Positions 7,856 to 19,100 of a stretch of 64,000 nt of DNA are shown here, in pieces. The notes under the pieces were generated by a model that was not told the DNA's origin, did not search any database, and saw nothing but the letters and a program-made list of their open reading frames with translations. Positions within the stretch are counted from its first letter, which is position 1; the number at the start of each line of letters is the position of its first letter. The stretch comes from Mycobacterium sp. IS-1496 (GTDB lineage Bacteria > Actinomycetota > Actinomycetes > Mycobacteriales > Mycobacteriaceae): positions 186,001 to 250,000 of the forward strand of contig NZ_LQIU01000001.1 in assembly GCF_001499995.1 (NCBI RefSeq), written 5' to 3'. The position numbers and the translations under genes are program-made.

Positions 7856-9157
7856 ATGACCACCGACGAGCGGCGGGGAATCCGCCCCATGCGCGGGCGT
7901 GACCCGCACGAGGCGCATCGCGTCGCGACACCGCTCGAGCTGCTGTTCGACCTCACGTTCGTAGTGGCGTTCGGCGTCGCCGCGTCGCAGTTCGCGCACC
8001 TGCTCGCCGAGGGGCACATCGGCGGTGCCCTGGCTGGGTTCTTGTTCGCGACCTTCGCCGTCAGCTGGGCGTGGATCAACTTCAGCTGGTTCGCGTCGGC
8101 GTACGACACCGACGACTGGGTCTACCGCCTGACCACGATGGTCCAGATGATCGGCGTGCTCATCCTCGCGCTCGGCCTACCGCAGCTGTCGGCCTCCATC
8201 GACGAGGGCGGGCATCTCGATTCCCGGATCGTGGTGGCCGGCTACGTGGTGATGCGGATCGCGCTGGTGGCGCAGTGGCTGCGCGCTGCGCGGCAGGACC
8301 CGTCGCGCCGCGCGGCATGCCTCACCTACGCGGCCGCGGTGGCCGTGGCGCAGCTCGGCTGGATCGCGACGATCTTCGTCGACACATCCGTCACGGTCAG
8401 TCTGGTGATCGCCGCGCTGCTCGCCCTGACGGAGATGTCCGGTCCGCTGCTGGCCGAACGACGGATGGGCGGCACACCCTGGCATGCCCATCACATCGCC
8501 GAACGGTACGGGCTACTGGCCATCATCGCGCTGGGGGAGGGCGTGGTCGGCACGGTCGCCTCGCTGACCGCCGCGGTCGAGGCGCAGGGCTGGTCGGTCG
8601 AGGCCGTCCTCGTCGCCGTCGCCGGCACCGCGCTGACGTTCGGCATGTGGTGGCTGTACTTCGCGGAGCCGTTCGGGGTGCGGTTGCACGAGCGCCGCGA
8701 CCGTTCGTTCCTGTTCGGCTACCTGCACATCCCGGTGTTCGGCGCGATCGTGGGCACCGGCGCAGGTCTGCACACCGCGGCCTATTTCATCGAGCATCAT
8801 TCGACGCTGGGTGCGACGGGCACGGTGCTGTCGGTCGCGGTGCCGGTCGGCGTCTACGTGCTGCTCGTCGAGGTGTCGCGGATCCTGCTCGCTGTCGATC
8901 GCGTGTCCACGGCGGTGATCTCGACGGCGATGGCGACCGCTGCGCTGGTCGTCGCGGTGGCCGCAGTCGCGGGCGGGGTGCCGATGACGTGGGGTCTGAT
9001 GATCGTCACCGCCGCACCGGTGCTCGCCGCAGCGGGCCGGGCGAAGCTGAGCCGGCCGTTTGTCTGCGCCGGCCCAGGGGTAGCCCGGGAGGAGTCGACA
9101 GACACGGGAGGCCACGATGCCCAAGACCACGAAGAGCGGTCAGGCCAAGAAGAGTGA
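7856..9157 (+). CDS. Low-temperature-requirement A (LtrA) family membrane protein
   Basis: 433 aa with about 12 hydrophobic segments. The diagnostic N-terminus is HRVATPLELLFDLTFVVAFG followed by WAWINFSWFASAYDTDD, and HHIAERYGLLAIIALGEGVVG in the middle is the other conserved LtrA block. The biochemical role of LtrA proteins is not known; in Listeria the name comes from a cold-growth mutant. The last 41 bp overlap the next gene in another frame, an unusually long overlap whose tail (STDTGGHDAQDHEERSGQEE) is low-complexity and hydrophilic. Confidence 0.9.
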   Translation: MTTDERRGIRPMRGRDPHEAHRVATPLELLFDLTFVVAFGVAASQFAHLLAEGHIGGALAGFLFATFAVSWAWINFSWFASAYDTDDWVYRLTTMVQMIGVLILALGLPQLSASIDEGGHLDSRIVVAGYVVMRIALVAQWLRAARQDPSRRAACLTYAAAVAVAQLGWIATIFVDTSVTVSLVIAALLALTEMSGPLLAERRMGGTPWHAHHIAERYGLLAIIALGEGVVGTVASLTAAVEAQGWSVEAVLVAVAGTALTFGMWWLYFAEPFGVRLHERRDRSFLFGYLHIPVFGAIVGTGAGLHTAAYFIEHHSTLGATGTVLSVAVPVGVYVLLVEVSRILLAVDRVSTAVISTAMATAALVVAVAAVAGGVPMTWGLMIVTAAPVLAAAGRAKLSRPFVCAGPGVAREESTDTGGHDAQDHEERSGQEE

Positions 9158-9536
9158 GTTGCCCAGCACCCTGAAGAAGTCGGACGCCAAGGCGCAGCGG
9201 ACATTCGCCAAGGCCCACGATTCGGCGGCCGACGAGTACGGCGAGGGCGAGCGGGCGCACCGGGTGGCCTACAGCGCCCTCAAGCACAGCTACGAGAAGG
9301 TCGGCGACCACTGGGAGCCGAAGGACGAGAAGGGTCCGTCGGACAAGCGGGCCAAGAGCGGCGGGCCGAATGCCAAGGGCGAGACCGCCGAGGGCGTCAA
9401 CGCCAACGCGTCGAAGAAGCACCTCGTCGACGTCGCGCGGCGCCTGGAGATCGCAGGCCGTTCGACCATGACCAAGGACGAACTCGTCTCGGCGATCAAG
9501 AAGGCCAACCGGCGCCAGTCCGCTCGCAAACGCTAG
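9117..9536 (+). CDS. ChaB/Rho-N-like basic protein
   Basis: 139 aa, rich in Lys and Ala. The N-terminal half (KKSELPSTLKKSDAKAQRTF, then HRVAYSALKHSYEKVGDHWE) matches the ChaB fold, and the C-terminus (KKHLVDVARRLEIAGRSTMT, KDELVSAIKKANRR) resembles the Rho N-terminal/SAP-like module. It may bind nucleic acid; ChaB itself was linked to cation transport regulation, so function is uncertain. GGGAGGCCACG precedes the ATG. It starts inside the ltrA-like gene and its stop lies in a shared CTAG with the convergent MFS gene stop (9533-9536). Confidence 0.85.
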   Translation: MPKTTKSGQAKKSELPSTLKKSDAKAQRTFAKAHDSAADEYGEGERAHRVAYSALKHSYEKVGDHWEPKDEKGPSDKRAKSGGPNAKGETAEGVNANASKKHLVDVARRLEIAGRSTMTKDELVSAIKKANRRQSARKR

Positions 9537-10813
9537 CTCTCGCCGCGCGGGGCCGGGTGGGCCTCGAAGGTCTCGAGCAGCATGCGTTCCTGTTCGCGCC
9601 GCATCTCCCGGCGGGCCTTGCCCCGGGTGATGAGGATCCCGACGGTGGCCAGCGTCCACACCGCGTACTGGACCGTCCACGCCCACCGGAACGACTCGAA
9701 CGAATAGCCACCTGCTGCGTCGAGGATCTGGCCCATCGCCTGCATCACGAGCAACGACGCGAGGAACCCGCCCATGTTCACCATGCCTTGGGCGGTGCCC
9801 AGCGTGGCGCTCGGATTGAACGTGCGCGCGAAGTCGAAGCCCACCATCGAGCCCGGGCCGCCGACCGAGATGACGACCACGAGCGTCACGAGCAACCAGA
9901 GCGGCGCCGGGCCGGGCAGGGCCAGCACCACCGTCCACACCAGCGCGTTGGACCCGATGATCCCGAGCACCAGCCACGACCTGCGGTGCGGATGCCTGCC
10001 GGTTAGGATGCCGATGACGATCCCCGAGGCGATGGCCGACGCCACGGAGACCGACAGCAGCGTTCCGGCCGCCGAGGTGGACAGTCCCTGCGAGACGGTC
10101 AGGTACGGCACCCCCCACATCAGCGCGAACACCGTCACCGAGAACTGGGTGCCCATGTGGGTGAAGAAGCCAAGCCGGGTGCCCGGTCGCAGCCACACGG
10201 TCTTGACGCTGCGCAACGTGTCACCGACCGTGCCGGTCGACTCGGGCACATGCCTGCCCGAAGGCGTGTCCTTGACCAGCAGGAGCGTCAGCACCAGCGA
10301 CACCACGCCCAGTGCGGCCACCGACGTGTAGGCCGTCTGCCAGCCCGCGACCCCCAGGACCGCCAGGAACGGCACGGCTGACAGGACCTGGCCCAGCTGG
10401 CCGCAGATCCCGGTCAGCTGCGTGACCAGCGGGACCTGCTTCGGCGTGAACCAGTGCGGCACCAGACGCAGCACGGAGATGAACGTGAGCGCATCCCCGA
10501 GCCCGAGAACCGCCCTGGCCGCGATGGCGGCGGGCAACGATTCGCTCACCGCCAGCGTCAGCTGACCGGACGCCATCAAGGCGGCCCCGGCGATGATGAG
10601 CACCTTGGATCCGAAGCGGTCGAGCAGCACCCCGGCAGGCACCTGCGCACCGGCGTAGACCACGACCTGCAGGACGACGAAGGTGGCCAGCACGCTCGGC
10701 GTCGCGGAGAAGCGCTCGGCGGCGTCGAGACCGGAAACCCCCAGGGTGGTGCGGTCCATCACCGCGACGATGTAGGCCAGCAGTCCGGTGGCCCACACGA
10801 TCCAGGGGCGCAC
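9533..10813 (-). CDS. Major facilitator superfamily transporter
   Basis: 426 aa from the GTG at 10813, chosen because a perfect GGAGG lies 6 nt upstream; an in-frame GTG at 10861 lacks a ribosome-binding site. Twelve hydrophobic helices are evident. The MFS loop 2-3 signature reads AGVLLDRFGSKVLIIAGA, and the N-terminal helix contains WATGLLAYIVAVMDRTTLG. The general shape resembles the NNP/sugar-phosphate type of symporters, but the substrate cannot be read from sequence. It is convergent with the ChaB-like gene; the two stop codons share the four bases CTAG. No partner genes indicate a substrate. Confidence 0.88.
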   Translation of the reverse strand: MRPWIVWATGLLAYIVAVMDRTTLGVSGLDAAERFSATPSVLATFVVLQVVVYAGAQVPAGVLLDRFGSKVLIIAGAALMASGQLTLAVSESLPAAIAARAVLGLGDALTFISVLRLVPHWFTPKQVPLVTQLTGICGQLGQVLSAVPFLAVLGVAGWQTAYTSVAALGVVSLVLTLLLVKDTPSGRHVPESTGTVGDTLRSVKTVWLRPGTRLGFFTHMGTQFSVTVFALMWGVPYLTVSQGLSTSAAGTLLSVSVASAIASGIVIGILTGRHPHRRSWLVLGIIGSNALVWTVVLALPGPAPLWLLVTLVVVISVGGPGSMVGFDFARTFNPSATLGTAQGMVNMGGFLASLLVMQAMGQILDAAGGYSFESFRWAWTVQYAVWTLATVGILITRGKARREMRREQERMLLETFEAHPAPRGES

Positions 10814-11126
10814 TCGGACCCTCCGTCGATTGGCTGATGTGTCCCTTCCATCGTGTCCCACGCACGACCGTGCTCACGACCCGATCTGCTGTGACCTTCG
10901 CTGGGAGCACGCTGCGTCGATGACCGGGTGCCGTCGTTGAGTTGGCTGAAAATGCACACACATGTCAATTGGCCACCGTGAGGTTCGATGTTGTTCCTGA
11001 TCATGGCTGTGAGCGGCGGCGCATCCGATTTGCAGGAGAAGTCGGGACAAGTTCGCTAGTTTCCCCGTACCGCGGGTACAGTGATTTGTGCCGCGGTTCG
11101 AGGCGTGACGCGCGGGAGGAGGGATC

Positions 11127-11867
11127 GTGGACGTGGTCGAGTACCGGCTGAACGAACTGTCGGCGATCTCGGGCGTCAGCACCCGCAACATCCGCGCCTA
11201 CCGGGAGCGGGGTCTGCTCGACCCGCCGCGCCGTCAGGGCCGGTCTGCGTTCTACAACCCCTTTCACCTGGCGCAGCTCGACACGATCAACCAGCTGCTG
11301 CGCCGAGGGTTCAGTTCCGCGCACATCGCGGAGTTCTTCGCGAGCATGCGGGCCGGCGCCGACCTGGCCGACATTCTCGGATTGCAGCGTTCGCTGTTCA
11401 CCGCCGGCGACCGGCGCGACGACACCCCTGACGCCGTCCGAGACCTCGACCTCGACCCCGCCGGCGACGAGGCCGGCCGGCTCGTGGCGTACGGCCTCGC
11501 CGAGATCGTCGACGGCAGGGTCGTGTTCCGCGATCCGGCGATCGCCGGGATCGTCGCCCGGGCGGCCGACCCGATGCTCTACATCCGGGCCATCCTGCGC
11601 ATCGTGGCCTCCACCCGCCGCGATGTCGACACCCTCGCCGGCGTGGTGGCCGACGCGCTGCAGGAGTGCATCGAGGCGCGGTTCGGCCCCGATCGGACCC
11701 CGGACCCCCTGGAGATGCACCGCATGGTCCAGGACTACCGAGAACTGGCCAACAGGCTCGTCGCGCGCCACCTCGACGAGGCGCTGCATGCGCAGATGGC
11801 ATCGCGGCGCGGTGACGGATCGGCCGACCGGCATGCGCCGCCGCGCCCGGTGTCCAGGGGAAATTGA
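11127..11867 (+). CDS. MerR-family transcriptional regulator
   Basis: 246 aa. The N-terminal winged helix is clear: YRLNELSAISGVSTRNIRAY, RERGLLDPPRRQGR, and FYNPFHLAQLDTINQLLRRG. The C-terminal 170 residues have no metal-binding cysteines and may bind a small hydrophobic effector (inference). GGAGG precedes the GTG start by 7-8 nt. It lies divergent from the MFS gene and 60 bp before the DUF1906 gene. The C-terminal region (DPMLYIRAILRIVASTRRDV) is similar in style to other mycobacterial MerR regulators with effector domains of unknown ligand. Confidence 0.88.
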   Translation: MDVVEYRLNELSAISGVSTRNIRAYRERGLLDPPRRQGRSAFYNPFHLAQLDTINQLLRRGFSSAHIAEFFASMRAGADLADILGLQRSLFTAGDRRDDTPDAVRDLDLDPAGDEAGRLVAYGLAEIVDGRVVFRDPAIAGIVARAADPMLYIRAILRIVASTRRDVDTLAGVVADALQECIEARFGPDRTPDPLEMHRMVQDYRELANRLVARHLDEALHAQMASRRGDGSADRHAPPRPVSRGN

Positions 11868-11914
11868 TGCCCATGTGACGGGTGGCGTTGATGTGAAAGA
11901 CGGGGCGCCCGTCG

Positions 11915-11920
11915 TAATCT
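11915..11920 (+). promoter_or_regulatory. Probable -10 (TAATCT) of a leaderless DUF1906 mRNA
   Basis: TAATCT lies exactly 7 nt before the GTG at 11928 and no Shine-Dalgarno is present. This is the spacing expected if transcription begins at the start codon. Confidence 0.55.
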
Positions 11921-11927
11921 GTGTCGC

Positions 11928-12653
11928 GTGTCGATCTCGCGGCGTCAGGTGTTGAAAGCGGCCGCTCCTGCCGTCCTCGGCATGGGCGCCGGCCTGCACG
12001 CCGTCGCCTCGGCGCTGGCACCCCCGGCCGCGGCCGCCCCGCTGGGAGTTCTGCTCGACTACGCCGCAGGCGTGCTCAAAGCCTCCGACATCCGCGCGTC
12101 CGGAGCCATCGGAGCTATCCGGTACGTCTCGGACCGCCGACCGGGTGGGGCGTGGATGCTGGGCAAGCCGATTCTGCTGCCCGAGGCGCGCGATCTGTAC
12201 CAGAACGGGCTGAAGATCGTCTCGTGCTACCAATTCGGGAAGGCCGAGACCGCCGATTGGCTGGGCGGCCAGAACGCGGGTGTGCAGCACGCCAAACGCG
12301 GCTGGGAGCTGCACGTCGCCGCGGGCGGCTCCTACGGCGCCCCGATCTACGCCTCCATCGACGACGACCCCACGTTCGAGCAGTACAAACAGCAGGTGGC
12401 GCCCTATCTCAAGGGATGGGAAGCGGTGCTGGGCCGCCAGCGCGTGGGCATCTACGCGAATTCGAAGACCATCGAGTGGGCGATCCAGGACGGACTCGGC
12501 ACATACTTCTGGCAGCACAACTGGGGTTCGCCGGGCCGGGTCGCCGCCCCGGCCGCGCACCTGCACCAGGTGGAGATCGACAAACGCAAGGTCGCGGGCA
12601 TCGGCGTGGACCTCAACCACATCCTGAAGCCTCAGTTCGGCCAGTGGGACTAG
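11928..12653 (+). CDS. Tat-exported DUF1906 glycoside-hydrolase-like protein (Rv2525c type)
   Basis: 241 aa. The N-terminus SRRQVLKAAAPAVLGMGAG is a twin-arginine signal, with cleavage near PAAAAP. The mature domain is the DUF1906 TIM-barrel-like fold: GVLLDYAAGVLKASDIR, IRYVSDRRPGG, YQFGKAETADWLGG, IYASIDDDP, VGIYANSKTIEWA, TYFWQHNW and VDLNH. It corresponds to Rv2525c of M. tuberculosis, which also sits directly upstream of fas and is a Tat substrate thought to bind or cut cell-wall glycans. The acidic residues in IYASIDDDP are candidate catalytic or metal sites. It points toward fas with a 520-bp regulatory gap. Confidence 0.92.
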   Translation: MSISRRQVLKAAAPAVLGMGAGLHAVASALAPPAAAAPLGVLLDYAAGVLKASDIRASGAIGAIRYVSDRRPGGAWMLGKPILLPEARDLYQNGLKIVSCYQFGKAETADWLGGQNAGVQHAKRGWELHVAAGGSYGAPIYASIDDDPTFEQYKQQVAPYLKGWEAVLGRQRVGIYANSKTIEWAIQDGLGTYFWQHNWGSPGRVAAPAAHLHQVEIDKRKVAGIGVDLNHILKPQFGQWD

Positions 12654-13173
12654 AAACCTTACCGATCAGTAAGTAACTGCAGCAAACTCCTCGACCCGAT
12701 CCCGGCCGTCGACCGAACAGATCGGCCCGGACTGTCGACCCATTTGCGGCCCTGACCACGCCATTCGAGTACCGAAAAATTCAGATAACGATTTGGTAAC
12801 GATAATGCGTTGATCAGCGGAGTTATAGCTACTCGACCGTAACCACCCGCCAGCAGGACGTTTGTCCCGGAAGCCGTGCGCGCCATCTGAACAGCGTGTT
12901 ACCCAAGCGCTGGTTACCCGAGCGTAGAACTCGCCAGTAACCGATTCGGTGGCCCGGGAGCCGCTCCTTCTTATGCCACTCTTAGTGGGGCTGGGTTGTC
13001 CGCAGGCAGACGTCGGGAGAGGTCCGCTCGCGACAGCGACCAGCCGGATTCGACGCCGAATCGCCGCAGGCCCGCCGCAGGGGAGCGCGGGCCCGCCGCA
13101 GACCACCCGATACACCGACGTTCGCGAGCAGTACACGCGGGCGCGAGAGCATCACCGAGGGAGATAACGCGAA
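12654..13173 (+). promoter_or_regulatory. fas upstream region with repeated GTTACC/TAACGAT elements
   Basis: 520 bp without a supported gene. It contains TAACGAT twice at 12786 and 12797, one helical turn apart; GTTACCC twice at 12898 and 12913; and GTAACC at 12937-12942, which forms an inverted pair with GGTTAC at 12912-12917. TAGAACT (12925-12931) resembles a -10. The fas promoter of mycobacteria is controlled by the TetR-type activator FasR, whose gene is not here; which of these repeats is its site cannot be decided by eye. The AT-rich patch around 12770-12810 may be the promoter core. Confidence 0.5.
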
Positions 13174-16100
13174 GTGACGATTTACGAGCATGACAGGGTT
13201 TCGACGGATTGGGACGACGAGTCCGGAGCCAAGACCACCCATGCGCTTGTGGATCGCCTGACCGCGGGGGAACCGTTCGCGGTGGCCTTCGGCGGGCAGG
13301 GCAGCGCGTGGCTGGAGACTCTCGAGGAGCTGGTGTCTTCGACCGGCATCGAGTCGGAACTGGCCACCCTGGCCGGTGAGGCCGAACTGCTGCTGGAACC
13401 GGTGGCCAGGGAACTGGTCGTCGTCCGTCCGATCGGCTTCGAGCCGCTGCGGTGGGTGCGCGCACTGGCCGCGGAGGAACCGGTTCCGACCGCCAAGCAG
13501 CTGACGTCCGCGGCGGTCTCCGTCCCCGGTGTCCTGCTGACCCAGGTCGCCGCCGTCCGCGCACTCGCCCGCCAGGGCATGGACCTGTTCGAGACGCCGC
13601 CGGTCGCGACCGCCGGGCACTCGCAGGGTGTCCTCGCCGTCGAGGCGCTGGCCGCCCGGGGCGCCAGGGACGTCGAGCTGCTCGCGCTGGCCCAGCTGAT
13701 CGGCGCGGCGGGCACGCTGGTGGCCCGTCGTCGGGGCATCACGGTCCTCGGTGACCGCCCGCCCATGGTCTCGGTCACCAACGCCGATCCCGAGCGCATC
13801 TACGAGCTGCTCGAGGAGTTCTCCTCCGACGTGCGCACCGTGCTGCCGCCGGTGCTGTCGATCCGCAACGGCCGCCGCTCGGTCGTCATCACCGGCACCC
13901 CCGAGCAACTGTCGCGCTTCGAGCTGTACTGCACCCAGATCGCCGAGAAGGAAGAGGCCGAGCGCAAGAACAAGCTGCGCGGCGGCGCGGTCTTCGCACC
14001 CGCCTTCGACCCCGTCCAGGTGGAGGTCGGCTTCCACACGCCGCGGCTCGCCGACGGCATCGACATCGTCGCCCGGTGGGCCGAGGCGGTCGGCATCGAC
14101 GTCGCCCTCGCACGCCAGATGACCGAGGCCATCCTCGTCAAGCAGGTCGACTGGGTCGACGAGGTCACCGACCTCCATGACGCCGGCGCCCGCTGGATCC
14201 TGGACCTGGGGCCCGGCGACATCCTCACCCGGCTCACCGCGCCGGTGATCCGCGGCCTCGGTGTCGGCATCGTGCCCGCCGCGACCCGCGGCGGCCAGCG
14301 CAACCTGTTCACCGTCGGCGCCGTGCCCGAGGTGGCCCGGCCGTGGTCGAGCTACACCCCGACCGCCGTGCGGCTGCCCGACGGCTCGGTGAAGCTGTCG
14401 ACGAAGTTCACCCGCCTGACCGGCCGCTCGCCGATCCTGCTTGCCGGGATGACGCCGACGACCGTCGACGCCAAGATCGTCGCCGCCGCCGCCAACGCCG
14501 GCCACTGGGCCGAACTCGCCGGCGGCGGGCAGGTCACCGAGGAGATCTTCAACGACCGCATCGCCGAGCTGACCACGCTGCTGGAGCCGGGGCGCGCGAT
14601 CCAGTTCAACTCGCTGTTCCTCGACCCGTACCTGTGGAAGCTGCAGCTCGGCGGCAAGCGCCTGGTGCAGAAGGCCCGCCAGTCCGGTGCCCCCATCGAC
14701 GGCGTCGTCGTCACCGCGGGCATCCCGGAGCTCGAGGAGGCCGTCGACCTGATCGACGAGCTCAACGGCATCGGCATCAGCCACGTCGTGTTCAAGCCGG
14801 GCACCGTCGAGCAGATCCGCTCGGTCATCCGCATCGCCGCCGAGGTCCCGACCAAACCGGTCATCGTGCACATCGAGGGAGGTCGCGCCGGTGGCCACCA
14901 CTCGTGGGAGGACCTCGACGACCTCCTGCTGACGACGTACTCGGAGCTGCGCTCGCGCTCCAACATCACCATCTGCGTCGGCGGCGGGATCGGCACCCCC
15001 GAACGGGCCGCGGAGTACCTGTCCGGCCGCTGGTCGCAGGCCTACGGATTCCCGGTGATGCCCGTCGACGGCATCCTGGTCGGCACCGCGGCGATGGCCG
15101 CGCTCGAGGCCACCACCTCCCCGGCGGTCAAACAGCTGCTGGTCGACACCACCGGCACCGATCAGTGGGTCGCCGCGGGTAAGGCGCAGGGCGGGATGGC
15201 GTCGGGGCGCAGCCAGCTCGGCGCCGACATCCACGAGATCGACAACGCCGCATCGCGCTGCGGCCGCCTGCTCGACGACGTGGCCGGCGACGCCGATGCG
15301 GTCGCCGAGCGCCGCGACGAGATCATCGCCGCGATGGCCGCGACCGCCAAGCCGTACTTCGGTGACGTCGCGGACATGACGTACCTGCAGTGGCTGGCCC
15401 GCTATGTCGAACTCGCCATCGGCGACGGCGACAGCACCGCCGATACGAGCCGGGCCGATTCGCCGTGGCTCGACATCACCTGGCGCGACCGGTTCGCGCA
15501 GATGCTGCAGCGCGCCGAGGCCCGGCTGCACCCGCAGGACTCCGGACCGATCGACACGCTCTTCGCCGACGAGGCGCTGCTGGAGAACCCGCAGGCCGCG
15601 ATCGAGGCGTTGACCAACCGCTACCCGGACGCGGAGACCGTGCTGCTGCACCCGGCGGACGTGCCGTTCTTCGTCCAGCTGTGCAAGACGCTGGGCAAGC
15701 CGGTCAACTTCGTTCCGGTCATCGACAAGGACGTGCGCCGCTGGTGGCGCAGCGACTCGCTGTGGCAGGCGCACGACGCCCGCTACACCGCCGACCAGGT
15801 CTGCATCATCCCCGGCACCGCCGCCGTCGCGGGCATCACCCGCGTCGACGAGCCCGTCGGCGACCTGCTCGACCGCTTCGAGCAGGCGGCTGCCGACGAG
15901 GTGCTCGCCGACGGCGACCCGCAGCCGGTGATCAGCCGCCGTGAGGGCCGCGCAGACGTGGACGGCCCGCTCGCGGTGCTGCTCGACGCCCCGGATGTGC
16001 TGTGGGCCGGCCGCACGGCCGTCAACCCGGTGCACCGCATCGCCGCCCCCGCCGACTGGCAGGTGCGCGACCAGAGCCGCACCGCGACCCACGCGTCGAC

Positions 16101-19100
16101 CGGCGCCCGCCTCGAGGTGGCCGACGATCAGCACGTGACGTTGAGTGTCCCGCTGTCGGGCACCTGGATCGAGATCCGCTTCACCCTGACCGACGTGATC
16201 CGCACCGGCGGCGCCCCGCTGGTGACCACGGAGGACGCCGCGACCGCGATGCGGTCCGTGTTGGCGATCGCCGCCGGGGTCGACGGCCCCGACGCGCTGC
16301 CGCCCGTCCAGGACGGGACCGCCACCGCCACCTTCACGTGGGATCCCGAACTCGTCGCCGACCACACCGGTGTCACCGCCACCTTCGGCGCCCCCCTGGC
16401 GCCGACGCTGACGGTCGTGCCCGACGCGCTGGTCGGGCGCTGCTGGCCCGCGGTCTTCTCCGCGATCGGCTCCGCCGCCACCGACAGCGGCTTCCCAGTC
16501 GTCGAGGGTCTGCTGAGCCTGGTGCACCTCGACCACGGCGCCCATCTGGTCGCGGCACTGCCCGAGCGGCGCGCCGAGCTGACCGTCACCGCGACGGCGG
16601 GCACGGCCACCGACACCGAGGTCGGTCGCGTCGTCCCGGTGTCGGTCACCGTCGCCGACGCCGACGGCACCGTTGTGGCCACCCTCGAGGAGCGCTTCGC
16701 GATCCGCGGCCGCACCGGCCCGGCGGAACTGACCGACCCGGCCCGTGCCGGCGGCGCGATCTCCGACAACGCCACCGACACCCCGCGCCGGCGCCGCCGC
16801 GACGTCACGGTCGGTGCGCCGGTCGACATGCGGCCGTTCGCGGTGGTCTCCGGTGACCACAACCCCATCCACACCGACCGCGCGGCCGCGCTGCTGGCCG
16901 GGCTGGAGTCGCCGATCGTGCACGGCATGTGGCTGTCGGCCGCCGCCCAGCATGTCGTCACCGCCACCGACGGCAAGGCCGTCCCACCCGCCCGTCTGGT
17001 GGGGTGGACCGCCCGCTTCCTGGGCATGGTGCTGCCCGGTGACGAGATCGACTTCCGCGTCGACCGCGTCGGCATCGACGTCGGCGCCGAGGTTGTCGAG
17101 GTGACCGCGAAGGTGGGCACGGATCTGGTCATGTCGGCCACCGCCCGGTTGGCGGCGCCGAAGACCGTCTACGCCTTCCCCGGCCAGGGCATCCAGTCCA
17201 AGGGCATGGGCATGGAGGTCCGGGCCCGGTCCAAGGCCGCCCGCAAGATCTGGGACCAGGCCGACAAGTTCACCCGCGAGACGCTGGGCTTCTCGGTGCT
17301 GCATGTGGTCCGCGACAACCCGACGTCGTTGATCGCCTCCGGTGTGCACTACGAACATCCCGAGGGCGTGCTGTACCTGACGCAGTTCACCCAGGTCGCG
17401 ATGGCCACGACGGCTGCGGCCCAGGTCGCCGAGATGCGTGAGCAGGGAGCGTTCGTCGAAGGCGCGATCGCCTGCGGTCACTCCGTGGGTGAGTACACCG
17501 CGCTGGCGTGCGTGTCCGGTGTCATCGAACTCGAAGGTCTGCTGGAGGCGGTGTTCCACCGTGGCTCCAAGATGCACGACATCGTGCCGCGCGACGAGCG
17601 GGGCCGGTCGAACTACCGGCTGGCCGCGATCCGGCCGTCACAGATCGACCTCGCCGACGAGGACGTCGAGAGCTTCGTTGCCGAGATCGCCGCGCGCACA
17701 GGTGAGTTCCTGCAGATCGTGAACTTCAACCTGCGCGGTTCGCAGTACGCCATCGCCGGTACCGTTCGTGGTCTGGAGGCGCTGGAGGAAGAGGTCGAGC
17801 GTCGCCGCGAGACTAGCGGCGGCAAGCGGTCGTTCATCCTGGTGCCCGGAATCGACGTGCCGTTCCACTCCAGCGTGCTGCGGGTGGGTGTGGACGACTT
17901 CCGGCGCAGCCTCGAGCGGGTGCTGCCGCGCGACCGTGACCCGGAGTTGGTCGTCGGCCGCTACATCCCGAACTTGGTGCCTCGGCCGTTCACGCTGGAC
18001 CGTGACTTCATCCAGGAGATCCGGGATCTGGTGCCTGCCGAACCGCTCGACGAGATCCTGGCCGACTACGACACCTGGCGTAACGAGCGGCCGATCGAGT
18101 TGTGCCGCAAGATCGTCATCGAGCTGCTGGCCTGGCAGTTCGCCAGCCCGGTCCGTTGGATCGAGACCCAGGACCTGCTGTTCATCGAGGAGGCCGCGGG
18201 CGGACTCGGAGTGGAGCGGTTCGTGGAGATCGGCGTGAAGTCGGCGCCGACGGTGTCCGGCCTGGCCACCAACACGCTCAAACTGCCGGAGTACTCGCAC
18301 AGCACGGTCGAGGTGCTCAACGCCGAGCGCGATGCCGCGGTGCTGTTCGCCAGCGACACCGATCCGGAGCCCGAGCCCGAGGAGGCGGCGCCGGTCGCCG
18401 AGGCCGCACCGGTCGAGACGGCTGCGGCAGCACCCGCCGCCCCGGCCGCGCCCGCGGCCCCGTCGGGCGGACCGCGCCCGGACGATCTGACCTTCGACGC
18501 CGCGGACGCGACGGTGGCGCTGATCGCACTGTCGGCCAAGATGCGGCTCGACCAGATCGAGGGGCTCGACTCCATCGAGACCATCACCGACGGTGCGTCG
18601 TCGCGGCGTAACCAGATGCTGGTCGACCTGGGCTCGGAGCTGAACCTCGGTGCGATCGACGGTGCGGCGGAGGCCGACCTCGGCGCGCTCAAGGGTCAGG
18701 TCACCAAGCTGGCGCGCACGTACAAGCCGTTCGGCCCGGTGCTCACCGACGCGATCAACGATCAGCTGCGCACGGTGCTCGGGCCTTCGGGCAAGCGTCC
18801 GGCGTACATCGCCGAGCGTGTCGGCAAGGCCTGGGAGCTCGGCGCCGGCTGGGCCAAGCACGTGACGGTCGAGGTGGCGCTGGGCACCCGCGAGGGCAGC
18901 AGCGTCCGGGGCGGCAGCCTCGGCGGCCTGCACGACGGCGCGCTGGCCGACGCCGCGACGGTCGACAAGGTGATCGACGCGGCGGTGGCCGCGGTGGCCG
19001 GCCGTAAGGGCATCGCGGTCTCCCTTCCGTCGGCGGGCGGCGCCGGTGGCGGCGTGGTCGATTCGGCGGCGCTCGGCGAGTTCGCCGAGCAGGTCACCGG

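Noticed and set aside
8071..9174. Alternate-frame ORF over the LtrA-like gene
   Set aside because: Arg-rich shadow frame; the other frame has the complete LtrA signature and membrane helices.
12982..17577. Very long open frame (1531 codons) antisense to fas
   Set aside because: It mirrors the fas codon bias in high-GC DNA. Its translation is His/Arg/Gly-rich with no domains, and fas is intact on the other strand.
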